Shown here: positions 35,372 to 44,183 of the stretch, piece after piece
Layout: each line of letters begins with the position of its first letter
Numbering within the stretch: position 1 is the first letter of the stretch
Source of the DNA: Martinezella tropici
GTDB lineage: Bacteria; Pseudomonadota; Alphaproteobacteria; Rhizobiales; Rhizobiaceae
Assembly: GCA_000799755.1 (NCBI GenBank)
Contig: JUHI01000001.1
Span: 1,054,001 to 1,118,000 of the forward strand
Direction of reading: 5' to 3'
DNA: 64,000 bases
Translations under genes and position numbers: made by a program
The notes under the pieces: generated by a model
Seen by the model: the letters and a program-made list of their open reading frames with translations, nothing else
Told to the model about the DNA's origin: nothing
The model's database searches: none

Positions 35372-37173
35372 TGGAAAACAACCGCAATTACTTCATAGCA
35401 ATTGCACTGTCTGTGCTGATTGTTCTCGGCTGGCAGTTTTTCTACATGAATCCGCGCCTCGAAGCGCAGCGCCAGGCCGAACAGGCCGCCAAGGCGCACC
35501 AGCAGGCGCAGCAGGCTCAGACAACGCAGCCGGCTGCAGCGGGCGCCGCGGTAAACGGTTCGCTGCCAGCAGGCGGCCAGACGACGCCGACGGTCCTCAC
35601 CCTTGAGCAGTCGGTCGCCAACACCGCTTCGTCGCGCGTCGTCATCGACACGCCGGCCCTCGCTGGCTCCATCAACCTGGAAGGCGCGCGTTTCGACGAC
35701 CTCCAGCTCAAGGCCTATCACGAGACCGTCGATAAGAGCAGCCCGATCATCACGCTGTTCAGCCCGGCCGACACCAAGAACGGCTACTTCACCGAACTTG
35801 GCTATGTCGGCAGCGACGCGACCGGCGCCGTTCCCGGCCCTTCGACCGTTTGGAAACTGACAAGCGGCGACAAGCTGACCGACAAGACGCCGGTGACGCT
35901 CAGCTACACCAATGACAAGGGCGTCACCTTCGCGCGCACGATCTCGGTCGACGATCGCTACATGTTCACGATCACCGACAAGATCACCAATAGCGGCCAG
36001 GCTCCGGTTTCGCTGTCGAGCTACGGCCGCGTCACCCGCTACAACAAGCCGGAAACGCCGTCCGCCTACGTTCTGCATGAAGGCTTCATCGGCGTCATCG
36101 GCGACGACGGCCTGATCGAAACCAAATATGCGTCGACCGAGAAAGAAGCCACGACGCCTGCCAAGGCGACCGGCGGCTGGCTCGGCATGACCGACAAGTA
36201 CTGGGCCGCGACCATCGTGCCGCCGCAGTCGACGGCTTACGACGCCCGTTTCTCGCACTTTACCGATGGCACGCCACGCTATCAGGCTGATTACAAGCAG
36301 GATGCCGTCACCATCGCTCCCGGCCAGTCGCAGGATCTGAAGAACCTGGTCTTCGCCGGCGCCAAGGAAGTTCCGGTCATCGATCGCTATGAGACGAGCT
36401 ATTCGATCCCGCGCTTCGACCGCCTGATCGACTGGGGCTGGTTCTATTTCATCACCAAGCCGATGTTCAAGCTGATGGATTTCTTCTTCCGCTACTTCGG
36501 CAATTTCGGTGTCGCGATCCTCTGCACCACCATCGTCGTCAAGGCGCTCTTCTTCCCGCTCGCCAGCCGGCAATATGCCTCGATGGCGAACATGAAGCGC
36601 ATGCAGCCGAAGATGGAAGAGCTCAAAGCCAAGTTCGGCGACGACCGAATGGGGCTGCAGCAGGCGACGATGCAGCTTTACAAGGAAGAGAAGATCAATC
36701 CGATCGCGGGCTGCTGGCCGGTGCTGCTGCAAATCCCGATCTTCTTCTCGCTCTACAAGGTGATCTACATCACCATCGAGATGCGCCACGCACCGTTCTT
36801 CGGCTGGATTCAGGACCTTTCCGCTCCCGATCCGACCTCGATCGTCAATCTCTTCGGCCTGCTGCCGTTTGCTGCTCCGACCTTCCTGCATCTCGGCGTC
36901 TGGCCGTTGATCATGGGTGTCACCATGTTCCTGCAGATGCGCATGAACCCGACGCCACCGGACCCGACCCAGGCGATGATCTTCAACTGGATGCCGCTGG
37001 TGTTCATGTTCATGCTGGCAAGCTTCCCGGCGGGTCTCGTGATCTACTGGGCCTGGAACAACACGCTCTCGGTCGTTCAGCAGTCGATCATCATGAAGCG
37101 CCACGGTGTAAAGCTGGAGCTCTTCGACAATCTGAAGAACCTGTTCAAACGAAAACCGGCGCCATCGAAATGA
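35368..37173 (+). CDS. yidC: Membrane protein insertase YidC
   Basis: A 601-residue Oxa1/YidC/Alb3 insertase that inserts and folds inner-membrane proteins with or without SecYEG. TM1 is at residues about 8–24 ([19 protein letters not shown]), followed by a Gln/Ala-rich linker and the large periplasmic beta domain (about 85–345) of Gram-negative YidC. The conserved five-helix core begins near 360 ([30 protein letters not shown]), with the cytoplasmic hairpin [18 protein letters not shown] and the hydrophilic-groove Arg in the core. Two ATGs (35368, 35371) overlap the rnpA stop; AGGAAAG precedes them. Followed by a terminator. Confidence 0.98.
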   Translation: MMENNRNYFIAIALSVLIVLGWQFFYMNPRLEAQRQAEQAAKAHQQAQQAQTTQPAAAGAAVNGSLPAGGQTTPTVLTLEQSVANTASSRVVIDTPALAGSINLEGARFDDLQLKAYHETVDKSSPIITLFSPADTKNGYFTELGYVGSDATGAVPGPSTVWKLTSGDKLTDKTPVTLSYTNDKGVTFARTISVDDRYMFTITDKITNSGQAPVSLSSYGRVTRYNKPETPSAYVLHEGFIGVIGDDGLIETKYASTEKEATTPAKATGGWLGMTDKYWAATIVPPQSTAYDARFSHFTDGTPRYQADYKQDAVTIAPGQSQDLKNLVFAGAKEVPVIDRYETSYSIPRFDRLIDWGWFYFITKPMFKLMDFFFRYFGNFGVAILCTTIVVKALFFPLASRQYASMANMKRMQPKMEELKAKFGDDRMGLQQATMQLYKEEKINPIAGCWPVLLQIPIFFSLYKVIYITIEMRHAPFFGWIQDLSAPDPTSIVNLFGLLPFAAPTFLHLGVWPLIMGVTMFLQMRMNPTPPDPTQAMIFNWMPLVFMFMLASFPAGLVIYWAWNNTLSVVQQSIIMKRHGVKLELFDNLKNLFKRKPAPSK

Positions 37174-37177
37174 CGCC

Positions 37178-37203
37178 AAAAGCCCCGCTCCGGCGGGGCT
37201 TTT
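37178..37203. terminator. Terminator after yidC
   Basis: AAAAGCCCCGC-tccg-GCGGGGCTTTT is an 11-bp perfect stem with a 4-base loop followed by CTTTTTC. It works in both directions for the convergent yidC and hydrolase genes. Confidence 0.88.
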
Positions 37204-37253
37204 CTTTTTCAGCTTCTGCTTCGACACGAACCGGACGGTTATCTCCGCCCCTG

Positions 37254-38228
37254 TCAGCTCTTGCGCTCAGACGCGAGGTTCCTGCGGAAGAATTCGAGAA
37301 CGGCGCCATCAAACGTCTTATGAAATGCGGCTCTGTCAAATCCCGACTGGTCCATGCAGATCTCCGGCTGAGATCCGGCCAGGGCGGGCGGGCATGGCGC
37401 CAGAAAGGCGAAATGGGCCGAACCGGGCACGACGTGGAAATCCGGCTTGTCAGGCAAGTTGGCCGTCAGCGCCGCGACATTGTCAGGCAGCACGCCATCG
37501 CCGCCATGCTCCGAACTCCAGAGCTGGATTGGCGCGCCGACCGCCTTCAGGCTTTCCTTCGTCGAAAAGAAGCTCAGCGGATCGGCAAGGACAAGGGCCT
37601 TGATGCGCGGATCGCCTACAAGCGGATCGGCCGGTATTTCGTTGCGGCGAATCTCGCCGCAGATCGGGGCCGGCTCCGGGCACGGAACGGTGGAATCATG
37701 GAAATCGGGGACTGCGCCCGCAAGCACGAGACCAGTGTATCCACCGCGCGAGAAGCCGAAGAAGCCGATTCGGTCCGGATCGATCTTCGTTGATTGCGGC
37801 CAATCGGCGAGCAGGAAATCGAGCAGGCGCTTTATGTCCCGCGGCCGCTGAAACATGATCGAGATGTCGCCCGCCCGGCTGAGGTCGGAAAAATTGTCGC
37901 CTGGATGGTTGAGCGCGACCACAAGAAAGCCGGCATCGGCCAGCGTCTCCGCCGTGTCATGATGATTGAGAGAGCCGCCGCCGTGCCCATGCGAGATGAT
38001 GATGAGCGGCAGCTTGGTGCCGGCGATCGGGCAATTGCGCGCTGCCGGCAAGGTGATCGGTCCGAGCTTCACCTCCTCCGGCGGCGTCGCGCAGGGCGAC
38101 CAGACGAAGGCGCTCAGCGCCTGACCATCAACGCTAGCCGGCACCTTAATGGATGCCAGACCCGCCGCCTGAGCCGATGAGGCGGCCAGGCCGAGTGCTA
38201 GTAGAATTCCTATCTTCGAAAGACGCAT
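37254..38228 (-). CDS. Secreted alpha/beta hydrolase (dienelactone hydrolase/PAF-acetylhydrolase-like)
   Basis: A 324-residue exported hydrolase. Signal peptide 1–21 (cleavage near AQA-AG). Oxyanion segment LIIISHGHGGGSLNHHDTAE, nucleophile elbow GFSRGG (S160), Asp in ALVLADPLSFF and His in VPGSAHFAFL complete a triad. Three cysteine-containing loops (CPEPAPICG, CPP..EIC) suggest disulfides in the periplasm. Start ATG at 38228 has GGAGAAG upstream. Followed on the same strand by no partner; the AraC regulator gene lies just upstream in the same direction. Confidence 0.87.
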   Translation of the reverse strand: MRLSKIGILLALGLAASSAQAAGLASIKVPASVDGQALSAFVWSPCATPPEEVKLGPITLPAARNCPIAGTKLPLIIISHGHGGGSLNHHDTAETLADAGFLVVALNHPGDNFSDLSRAGDISIMFQRPRDIKRLLDFLLADWPQSTKIDPDRIGFFGFSRGGYTGLVLAGAVPDFHDSTVPCPEPAPICGEIRRNEIPADPLVGDPRIKALVLADPLSFFSTKESLKAVGAPIQLWSSEHGGDGVLPDNVAALTANLPDKPDFHVVPGSAHFAFLAPCPPALAGSQPEICMDQSGFDRAAFHKTFDGAVLEFFRRNLASERKS

Positions 38229-38330
38229 TTTCTTCTCCGGGAACTTGATCGAGGGGGACAGGGGCGAATGACATCGGCACGCTGGCCCTGATGGCGGCAT
38301 GTTCAATTCGGAAATCAGATCTCAAGCGGT

Positions 38331-39158
38331 TCAGTCTGCGGTGCGACGCAACGGAATCAGCAGATCGGTGGCTATTTCGCGCTCCGCCACCTTGGCCGGA
38401 TGGTTGAGATAGGCCTCAATTACGGGACGGTCGTCAGGCTCGTAGCCGCTCTGTGGCAGCCAGCCGCCGAAGAGTGTCTGAAAGGTCGGTGAAATGAGGG
38501 TATATGGCCCCATGAGCCGATAGCGGGCGTAGAGGCCGCCAGGCATGTCGCATTGCTCCAGGCCGTCTGCGGCAGGGTCATCCGGCGGCAGCACGACGCC
38601 CGCGAAATACCAGAACCCCTCGCCCTGCTCGGGATCGCCGGAACCGATGCCTATGCGGGTCATGTCGTGCCATGCGCTTCCGCGTTCCGCCAGCCTTTGC
38701 GCGAGCCGGCGAAAGGTATGCGGTATCGTCTGGGCCGGCCCCTGGTGATGCAACCCGAAGGCTTTTGCGGGAGGCTGGTCGAGGACAGTAACGGAGGGCA
38801 GATTTGTTGTGATCGCCTGCTGCTGCAGCTGGAAATCGGTTGGAGTAAGACCCGTCATGCTGCGAAAGGCACGCGCGAAGCTCTGGGAGCTGTCATACCC
38901 CGCCTCCAGCGCGGCATCGGTAACGGAGGAAGGACCTGTCGCCAATTGATAGGCCGCCTGCGCAAGCCGCACGCGGCGGATCGTCGCCGCGACGCTCTCG
39001 CCCGTCATCGCCCGGTAGAGCCTGTGAAAATGAAAAGGCGAGAAATGGGCGACATCAGCCAGGCTTTCGACGGAGTGCGGTGCCGCGGGATCGAGCATGA
39101 TCGCTTCGATGACCCGGGCGATACGCCTGCGATAGCTTTGTTCCGTGGTGATTTTCAT
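38331..39158 (-). CDS. AraC-family regulator with GyrI-like effector domain
   Basis: A 275-residue protein with an N-terminal AraC DNA-binding domain (two HTH motifs, residues about 8–105: SVESLADVAHFSPFHFHRLYRAMTGESV and DAALEAGYDSSQSFARAFRSMTGLTPTDF) and a C-terminal GyrI/SOUL-like ligand domain (about 120–275: FGLHHQGPAQTIPHTFRRLAQRL ... LYARYRLMGPYTLISPTFQTLFGGWLPQSGY). This order is that of Rob/BmrR-like drug sensors. Probably activates a detoxification gene; the hydrolase downstream is the nearest candidate. ATG at 39158 with a weak AAGG. Confidence 0.9.
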   Translation of the reverse strand: MKITTEQSYRRRIARVIEAIMLDPAAPHSVESLADVAHFSPFHFHRLYRAMTGESVAATIRRVRLAQAAYQLATGPSSVTDAALEAGYDSSQSFARAFRSMTGLTPTDFQLQQQAITTNLPSVTVLDQPPAKAFGLHHQGPAQTIPHTFRRLAQRLAERGSAWHDMTRIGIGSGDPEQGEGFWYFAGVVLPPDDPAADGLEQCDMPGGLYARYRLMGPYTLISPTFQTLFGGWLPQSGYEPDDRPVIEAYLNHPAKVAEREIATDLLIPLRRTAD

Positions 39159-39272
39159 GGCATCGAGCCTTAGCACGACTTCGGTAGTGCCGCGGTGCAG
39201 CAATTGCGGATTTTGCAGGACCGCCACGACTGTGCATGCGCATTCCGGCTCGGACCGTCAGCTTGGAAAAGC

Positions 39273-39560
39273 TCATCCACGAAGAGTCGGATAATTCCAG
39301 CGCGCTGCCAGGAAGCTGCGGGCATCGGCGAGAATCTGCTCGTATTCAGGCTTGAAAGGAGCTGTGAGCTGCTTCTCAATATCCGCGAGCAGGCCGTTCA
39401 ACACGGCGCACTCCGCAGAGCTTTCGAAACACAGCTCGTCGGGAGTATGCGTTGTCTGTGGATCGGACCAACGGGACAGAAGTTCGAACAAAACAAGCGC
39501 TTCTCTCGGATCGAGGCGGATCTCTATCGCATCATCGTGTTCCGAGGCATTTTGTTCCAT
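39273..39560 (-). CDS. Conserved-looking small acidic protein, function unknown
   Basis: About 95 residues, acidic and helical: DAIEIRLDPREALVLFELLSRW, then PDELCFESSAECAVLNGLLADIEKQLTAPF, and FKPEYEQILADARSFLAARW. The amino acid composition, codon use and helix periodicity look like a real protein, unlike the antisense frame of engB with which the open frame is fused upstream. The ATG at 39560 has no good ribosome site, so the start is doubtful. I do not recognise a domain. It lies divergent to engB with a 120-base spacer. Confidence 0.55.
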   Translation of the reverse strand: MEQNASEHDDAIEIRLDPREALVLFELLSRWSDPQTTHTPDELCFESSAECAVLNGLLADIEKQLTAPFKPEYEQILADARSFLAARWNYPTLRG

Positions 39561-39680
39561 GCACGCAGCATGGCAGCATGCGTGTGGGTCCGCAACCTGC
39601 CTCCACATATCGATCAAAACTTGACTTTCCCGGACAAAACCCCGAAGCCAGACCATCAAACTAGGTAAAAGACTGAGCAA

Positions 39681-40340
39681 ATGGCCGACCAGACGACAAA
39701 AGACGACAAGCCGCTCTTCGGGCGTCCGTGGATTTTCATCCGCGGGGTGCCGTCCATGAAATTTCTGCCGCCGGAAGGGCCGCCGGAAATCGCGTTCGCC
39801 GGTCGCTCCAATGTCGGCAAGTCGTCGCTGATCAATGCCCTGGTCGGACACAAGGGGCTGGCGCGTACCTCGAATACGCCGGGGCGCACACAGGAACTCA
39901 ACTATTTCGTTCCCGATGGCTTTTCCGGCGAAAGCGGTGACCTGCCGCCAATGGCGTTGGTCGATATGCCCGGCTACGGTTACGCGGAAGCACCGAAGGA
40001 TCAGGTCGACGCCTGGACGAAGCTGGTCTTCGATTATCTGCGCGGGCGCACGACGCTGAAGCGCGTCTATGTGCTGATCGACAGCCGCCACGGGATCAAG
40101 AAGAACGACGCTGACGTGCTGGATTTGCTCGACAAGGCCGCCGTTTCCTACCAGATCGTGCTCACCAAGACGGACAAGATCAAGGAAGCCGGCCTGCCGA
40201 AGCTGCTGGCTGAAACCGCAGAAAAAATCCGCAAGCGCCCCGCCGCCTATCCCGGCATCCTCGCCACCTCCTCGGAAAAGGGAGTGGGTCTGCAGGAATT
40301 GCGCGAGGCCATCGGCCTGACGGTCGGCATTCCGGTTTAG
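39681..40340 (+). CDS. engB: Ribosome biogenesis GTPase EngB (YsxC/YihA)
   Basis: A 219-residue TRAFAC GTPase needed for 50S subunit assembly. G1 GRSNVGKSS (41–49), G2 Thr in NTPGRTQ, G3 DMPGYG, G4 TKTD and G5 SSEKG are all present. It is usually essential. In many rhizobia it lies in the run rnpA–yidC–engB–argB; here two accessory genes separate it from yidC and three separate it from argB. Start ATG at 39681 with a weak GAG-type ribosome site. Confidence 0.96.
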   Translation: MADQTTKDDKPLFGRPWIFIRGVPSMKFLPPEGPPEIAFAGRSNVGKSSLINALVGHKGLARTSNTPGRTQELNYFVPDGFSGESGDLPPMALVDMPGYGYAEAPKDQVDAWTKLVFDYLRGRTTLKRVYVLIDSRHGIKKNDADVLDLLDKAAVSYQIVLTKTDKIKEAGLPKLLAETAEKIRKRPAAYPGILATSSEKGVGLQELREAIGLTVGIPV

Positions 40341-40360
40341 TTACACTTTCAGTCGAATGA

Positions 40361-40397
40361 GGCCGCCGCTCCCGACCCCGCGTAAGGGGCGGCGGCC
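40361..40397. terminator. Long GC hairpin between engB and FAS1 gene
   Basis: GGCCGCCGCTCC pairs with GGGGCGGCGGCC (12 bp, one T·G) around a 13-base loop. No T run follows, but it separates convergent genes and is the only structure there. Confidence 0.55.
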
Positions 40398-40415
40398 GTG
40401 TTGCCGCGCGGAGGA

Positions 40416-40973
40416 TTACATTTTCGGCAACAACACCTTGTCGACCACATGGATGACGCCGTTCGACTGCTTGACGTCGGCGATGGTGATGTGAGCGGTG
40501 CCGCCGGCTTCATCGGTCAGCGTCAGCTTGCCGCCCTTGTCCATGGCCTTAATCGTGCAGCCGCCGACCGTCTTCAGCTCGTATTCGCCGCCCTTGCTCA
40601 TCGCCCATTTCTTAATGGCGGCTGCCATATCGTCGCCGGCCACGACATGGCATGTCAGGATCTTGACCAGCTTCGCCTTGTTCTCAGGCTTCAGCAGCGT
40701 TTCCACAGTGCCTGCCGGCAGCTGCTTGAAGGCTTCATTGGTCGGCGCGAAGACGGTGAATGGCCCCTTGCCTTCAAGGGTATCGACGAGACCGGCCGCC
40801 TTGACGGCAGCGACCAGCGTTGTGTGATCTTTGGAGTTCACTGCATTCTGGATGATGTTCTTGTTGGCATACATCGCAGCGCCACCCACCATCGGGTCCT
40901 TGGCGTAGGCAAGGCTGGCGGCGGCTGACAGCATCGCGGCCGCGGCAGCAATGCGAAACACGGTCTTGATCAT
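40416..40973 (-). CDS. Secreted fasciclin (FAS1) domain protein
   Basis: A 185-residue exported protein with a signal peptide (1–24, cleavage near AYA-KD) and one FAS1 domain covering the rest. H1 motif: GPFTVFAPTNEAFKQLPAGTVETLL; H2 region: NGVIHVVDKVLLP, with the conserved HVVDxVLLP ending. FAS1 proteins mediate adhesion; in rhizobia related proteins (Nex18/Fas types) are surface or periplasmic. It is the third gene after an ECF sigma and its anti-sigma on the same strand and is the probable target. ATG at 40973 with AGGAGA. Confidence 0.92.
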   Translation of the reverse strand: MIKTVFRIAAAAAMLSAAASLAYAKDPMVGGAAMYANKNIIQNAVNSKDHTTLVAAVKAAGLVDTLEGKGPFTVFAPTNEAFKQLPAGTVETLLKPENKAKLVKILTCHVVAGDDMAAAIKKWAMSKGGEYELKTVGGCTIKAMDKGGKLTLTDEAGGTAHITIADVKQSNGVIHVVDKVLLPKM

Positions 40974-41023
40974 GACGTCTCCTCTTCCTCTCTATTGCCC
41001 CGATCAGGCGGGGTCGGAAGAAG

Positions 41024-41050
41024 ATACGGAGCGCCCCCACAAAGAGTTTC
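41024..41050 (-). promoter_or_regulatory. Possible ECF-type promoter before the FAS1 gene
   Basis: On the minus strand GAAAC and CGTAT are separated by 17 bases, about 50 bases upstream of the FAS1 start. GAAC-type −35 and CGT-type −10 elements are typical of ECF sigma factors, but the match is short. Confidence 0.3.
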
Positions 41051-41082
41051 GGCCTCGATCGATTTTCGCGAGACGAAATTCC

Positions 41083-41796
41083 TCAGGGCAGATGGATCGT
41101 GCCGGAGGCGATCACATCGCCCGTGGGTTTGCCGGTCGGCGAGCCGCCGAAGGGTTCGACGCTGACGGCAATGATCGCGCCTTCGGTCAATTTACCGTGA
41201 AGTTCCGGCGGCAGGACGATTTCGCCATCGCCGGACGGTGGAAGGATGCCGAGAGCCTCGGCAGGATCGCTGCCGCGAATCAGCCAGAGCTCCAGCGATT
41301 TCTCCTCGGGCTTGCCGGCCGCGATCGGCGTCACCTTCAAGCGCCCATTGGCGACGTCATAATTGGCAAAGAGATTGAAAGGGCTGCTCTGGCCGGAAAG
41401 GGATGCGGTGAGCTGCTTGCCTGAGCTCGTGCGCAAGCCACCCTCGTTGGTGATCGCAAAGACGAGGACGCCAGCGGCCAGAAACAACGAGCCGAAGGCG
41501 ACGGTGCGCCAAAGCATCAGTGAATTCCACATATGGGCGCCAAATGCAGCTTCACCGAAAATCCGCTTTTCGATCCTCGGAAATACGGCGGGCGCTGGCG
41601 TCACCGTTTCGTATTCCTCGTTGAATTCCGAGAGATTTTGCTCCCAGCGGCTGACGATGGCGGCAAACTGGCGATCGCTGCGCATGCGACGCTCGACCTT
41701 CTGCCTGTCCTCCAGGGAAAGCACGCCAAGCACATATTCTCCGGCCAGGACTTCGTCGCGGGAGCGGCCTCCCTTGCTTTGATCGGGCGTACTCAT
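41083..41796 (-). CDS. Anti-sigma factor (RskA/ChrR-type, membrane-anchored)
   Basis: A 237-residue protein: cytoplasmic N-terminal anti-sigma domain (about 10–80: LAGEYVLGVLSLEDRQKVERRMRSDRQFAAIVSRWEQ), one transmembrane helix (about 96–115) and a periplasmic C-terminal anti-sigma-K domain (KPEEKSLELWLIRGSDPAEALGILPPSGDG ... AVSVEPFGGSPTGKPTGDVIASG). It sequesters the ECF sigma factor encoded just upstream and releases it on a signal. No zinc motif in the N-domain. Start at 41796 overlaps the sigma stop by four bases (ATGA); an ATG four codons earlier is also in frame. Confidence 0.92.
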   Translation of the reverse strand: MSTPDQSKGGRSRDEVLAGEYVLGVLSLEDRQKVERRMRSDRQFAAIVSRWEQNLSEFNEEYETVTPAPAVFPRIEKRIFGEAAFGAHMWNSLMLWRTVAFGSLFLAAGVLVFAITNEGGLRTSSGKQLTASLSGQSSPFNLFANYDVANGRLKVTPIAAGKPEEKSLELWLIRGSDPAEALGILPPSGDGEIVLPPELHGKLTEGAIIAVSVEPFGGSPTGKPTGDVIASGTIHLP

Positions 41797-42332
41797 CGGT
41801 CCATGCACTCTCTCAGTCTGATCAGGCTTCGGCGCAGCCAGGTGCGCATCGTATTCAGTGGCACAGCGTGTTGATCGGCGAGCTCCTGGTAGCTCAAGCC
41901 CTCGACATAGGCGCTGCGAACTGCCCGCGCGCGATCAGCTTCCAACTCTTCCATGCACCTGTCAATCCGCCTTCCCTCTCCCTTCACGATTGCTTGCTCT
42001 TCGGGACCGGGTTCGAGATCGGCGAGATCGTAAGCGCTGTCTATTTCGTCGGCTACAGGCTTGCGAGCGCGGATGAAATCAATGGCTCGATTGCGCGCGA
42101 TCGCCGTCAGCCAGGGCATGGCAGGCCCTTCCGCCGCGGTAAATTGCTCGGCCCGCTGCCAGACCTTGATATAGACCTCCTGCAAGACCTCTTCCGCATC
42201 CGCCTTGTTACCGACAATACGCAGGCAAACGCCGAGGAGTTTCGGGCTCGTGCGCTTGTAGAGCGTAGCAAAGGCTTTCTGGTCACGCATGGCGATGCGG
42301 CCGATCAGCGCTTCCGTCTCCTGGCTCGCCAT
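41793..42332 (-). CDS. ECF RNA polymerase sigma factor (SigK-like)
   Basis: About 179 residues with region 2 (AFATLYKRTSPKLLGVCLRIVGNKADAEEVLQEVYIKVWQRAEQF, then PWLTAIARNRAIDFIRA) and region 4 (RSAYVEGLSYQELADQHAVPLNTMRTWLRRSLIRLRECM). No regions 1 or 3, as in ECF factors. Directs transcription of its own regulon, probably including the FAS1 gene. I placed the start at the ATG at 42332 (GGGGA six bases upstream); in-frame ATGs at 42359, 42362 and 42383 have weaker sites. Coupled to the anti-sigma gene. Confidence 0.93.
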   Translation of the reverse strand: MASQETEALIGRIAMRDQKAFATLYKRTSPKLLGVCLRIVGNKADAEEVLQEVYIKVWQRAEQFTAAEGPAMPWLTAIARNRAIDFIRARKPVADEIDSAYDLADLEPGPEEQAIVKGEGRRIDRCMEELEADRARAVRSAYVEGLSYQELADQHAVPLNTMRTWLRRSLIRLRECMDR

Positions 42333-42616
42333 CCAAATCCCCGGTTGCGACGTCTGCATCATCTTTAGAAGAAAACTGCGCATCGGCAAACGTGCCGGCG
42401 CTATCAATTTCAGCGACGCTAATGTGACATAGCGTCAACTAAAGCCCGGTGCGATGTTTCAGATTCGCTTTTCGCGCTTTAGGTCTTTGATTCCACGCAT
42501 GCCGTTATCGCAAAACCGCTGCACACTCTTGCGTGACATGCTTTAATGCCGACATCATTATTCCCTCTGTCAAAAACTTGAGATAAAAGGCCGCGATCAA
42601 TTCCGAAGGGTGCACC

Positions 42617-43504
42617 ATGTCCGAAGCCCACAGCGAACTCCAAGCCAACCTGCTCGCCCAAGCGCTGCCCTATATGCAGCGCTACGAAAACAAGACCATC
42701 GTCGTGAAATACGGTGGCCATGCCATGGGCAATGTTGAACTCGGCAAGGCCTTTGCCGCCGACATCGCCCTGTTGAAGCAGTCGGGCGTCAACCCGATCG
42801 TCGTTCATGGCGGCGGTCCGCAGATCGGCGCCATGCTGACGAAGATGGGCATCGAATCGAAATTCGAAGGCGGATTGCGCGTCACCGACCAGAAGACGGT
42901 CGAGATCGTCGAAATGGTGCTCGCCGGCTCGATCAACAAGGAAATCGTCGCGCTGATCAACCAGACCGGCGAATGGGCGATCGGCCTTTGCGGCAAGGAC
43001 GGCAACATGGTCTTCGCCGAAAAGGCGCACAAGACCATCAAGGACCCGGATTCCAACATCGAGCGCGTCCTCGATCTCGGCTTCGTCGGCGAGGTGGTCG
43101 AAGTCGACCGCACGCTGCTCGACCTGCTCGCCAAGTCGGAGATGATCCCCGTCATCGCCCCGGTCGCTCCCGGCCGCGACGGCGCCACCTACAACATCAA
43201 CGCAGACACTTTCGCCGGCGCGATCGCCGGCGCGCTCAGCGCCACGCGCCTGCTGTTCCTGACGGATGTTCCCGGCGTGCTCGACAAGCAGGGTCAGCTG
43301 ATCAAGGAGCTTTCCGTGTCACAGGCGCACGCGCTGATCGCCGACGGCACGATTTCCGGCGGCATGATCCCGAAGGTCGAAACCTGCATCGACGCCATCA
43401 AGGCCGGCGTGCAGGGCGTTGTCATCCTCAACGGCAAGACGGCCCATTCGGTGCTGCTCGAAATCTTCACCGAGCGCGGCGCCGGCACGCTGATCGTCCC
43501 TTAA
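42617..43504 (+). CDS. argB: Acetylglutamate kinase
   Basis: A 295-residue amino-acid kinase that phosphorylates N-acetylglutamate, second step of arginine synthesis. Motifs: [12 protein letters not shown] (K, G-G phosphate loop), [57 protein letters not shown] and [20 protein letters not shown]. It has the N-terminal extra helix found in arginine-sensitive hexameric enzymes, so feedback inhibition is expected. Start ATG at 42617 with AAGGG upstream. After it, 43505–43688 has no convincing gene. Confidence 0.97.
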   Translation: MSEAHSELQANLLAQALPYMQRYENKTIVVKYGGHAMGNVELGKAFAADIALLKQSGVNPIVVHGGGPQIGAMLTKMGIESKFEGGLRVTDQKTVEIVEMVLAGSINKEIVALINQTGEWAIGLCGKDGNMVFAEKAHKTIKDPDSNIERVLDLGFVGEVVEVDRTLLDLLAKSEMIPVIAPVAPGRDGATYNINADTFAGAIAGALSATRLLFLTDVPGVLDKQGQLIKELSVSQAHALIADGTISGGMIPKVETCIDAIKAGVQGVVILNGKTAHSVLLEIFTERGAGTLIVP

Positions 43505-43688
43505 AGGCCGCAGCGTCTCAGAGGCTGACTGAAAGAGAAATCGGGTGATTTCAATCTGCTGTGTTTCCGTTGGGCTGCGAAGCCCAATGGACACAATGAT
43601 GGCTTGGATTAACACCACCGGCCGCATGATCAGCGCGAGGTGTTGGTTTGCAAGCCGGCGACTGGTTGCGAACCCAGCGCAGGGGACG

Positions 43689-44114
43689 CTACTCGCGTCT
43701 AAACCCGAGAACTGCCCTTCCTATTGGATTTCCCGATACCAACGGATTGGGCATCCAGCCCGTGGAAACCTCGAGCGTGTCTCCATCAAGCCTGTAGAAG
43801 CGTTCCTGCTCACTGCCGTTCCAGGCTTCATTCCAGGATGAGTCGATCCTGGTGATGAACCTATCCTCCTCTATCCTATACCGTCCGGTATAGGTCATCA
43901 TGGTACGGAAAAGTCCCAGCAGTTTCTCATCCGTCGTCCCTGGCTCCCGCGCACCTGCGGTAACCAGCACCATCATCCGCCCATCAGAGCCGAAAATAAG
44001 GCGCCCATTGGGGTGGTCGCCCCATGGTTGGCTGCGCTCTCCTGAATCCTGAAGCTCAGTCTCAAAGGAAATCAGCCGCCAGCTACCGTGGAGCCTGGTG
44101 TCGCGCTCAGACAT
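43689..44114 (-). CDS. Lipocalin-like domain protein
   Basis: A 141-residue cytosolic protein with the lipocalin-like (PF13924-type) pattern: LHGSWRLISFETELQDSG at the N-terminus, GRLIFGSDGRMMVLVTA, TYTGRYRIEEDRFITRIDSSWNEAWNGSEQERFYRLDGDTLEVST, and a closing beta strand. Such proteins are found widely in soil bacteria and fungal polyketide clusters; ligands are unknown. ATG at 44114 with AGGAGCG. Same strand as the PEP-mutase-like gene, 69 bases apart. Confidence 0.85.
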   Translation of the reverse strand: MSERDTRLHGSWRLISFETELQDSGERSQPWGDHPNGRLIFGSDGRMMVLVTAGAREPGTTDEKLLGLFRTMMTYTGRYRIEEDRFITRIDSSWNEAWNGSEQERFYRLDGDTLEVSTGWMPNPLVSGNPIGRAVLGFRRE

Positions 44115-44183
44115 ATTCGCTCCTGTCGTGGTTTACCTAAAGTGCCCATCTGTCGAAGGTAGTATTGCTGGCTGCTATTGTGC

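Noticed and set aside
35242..37227. 661-codon open frame on the minus strand
   Set aside because: Antisense to yidC and rnpA, low-complexity Arg/His/Asp composition typical of shadow frames.
43319..43688. Short minus-strand frame after argB starting MRPVVLIQAIIVSIG and small hairpin TTGGGCT-gcga-AGCCCAA
   Set aside because: Most of the frame is antisense to argB; the unique part is short and lacks a good ribosome site. The hairpin has no T run. I left this 184-base gap unannotated.
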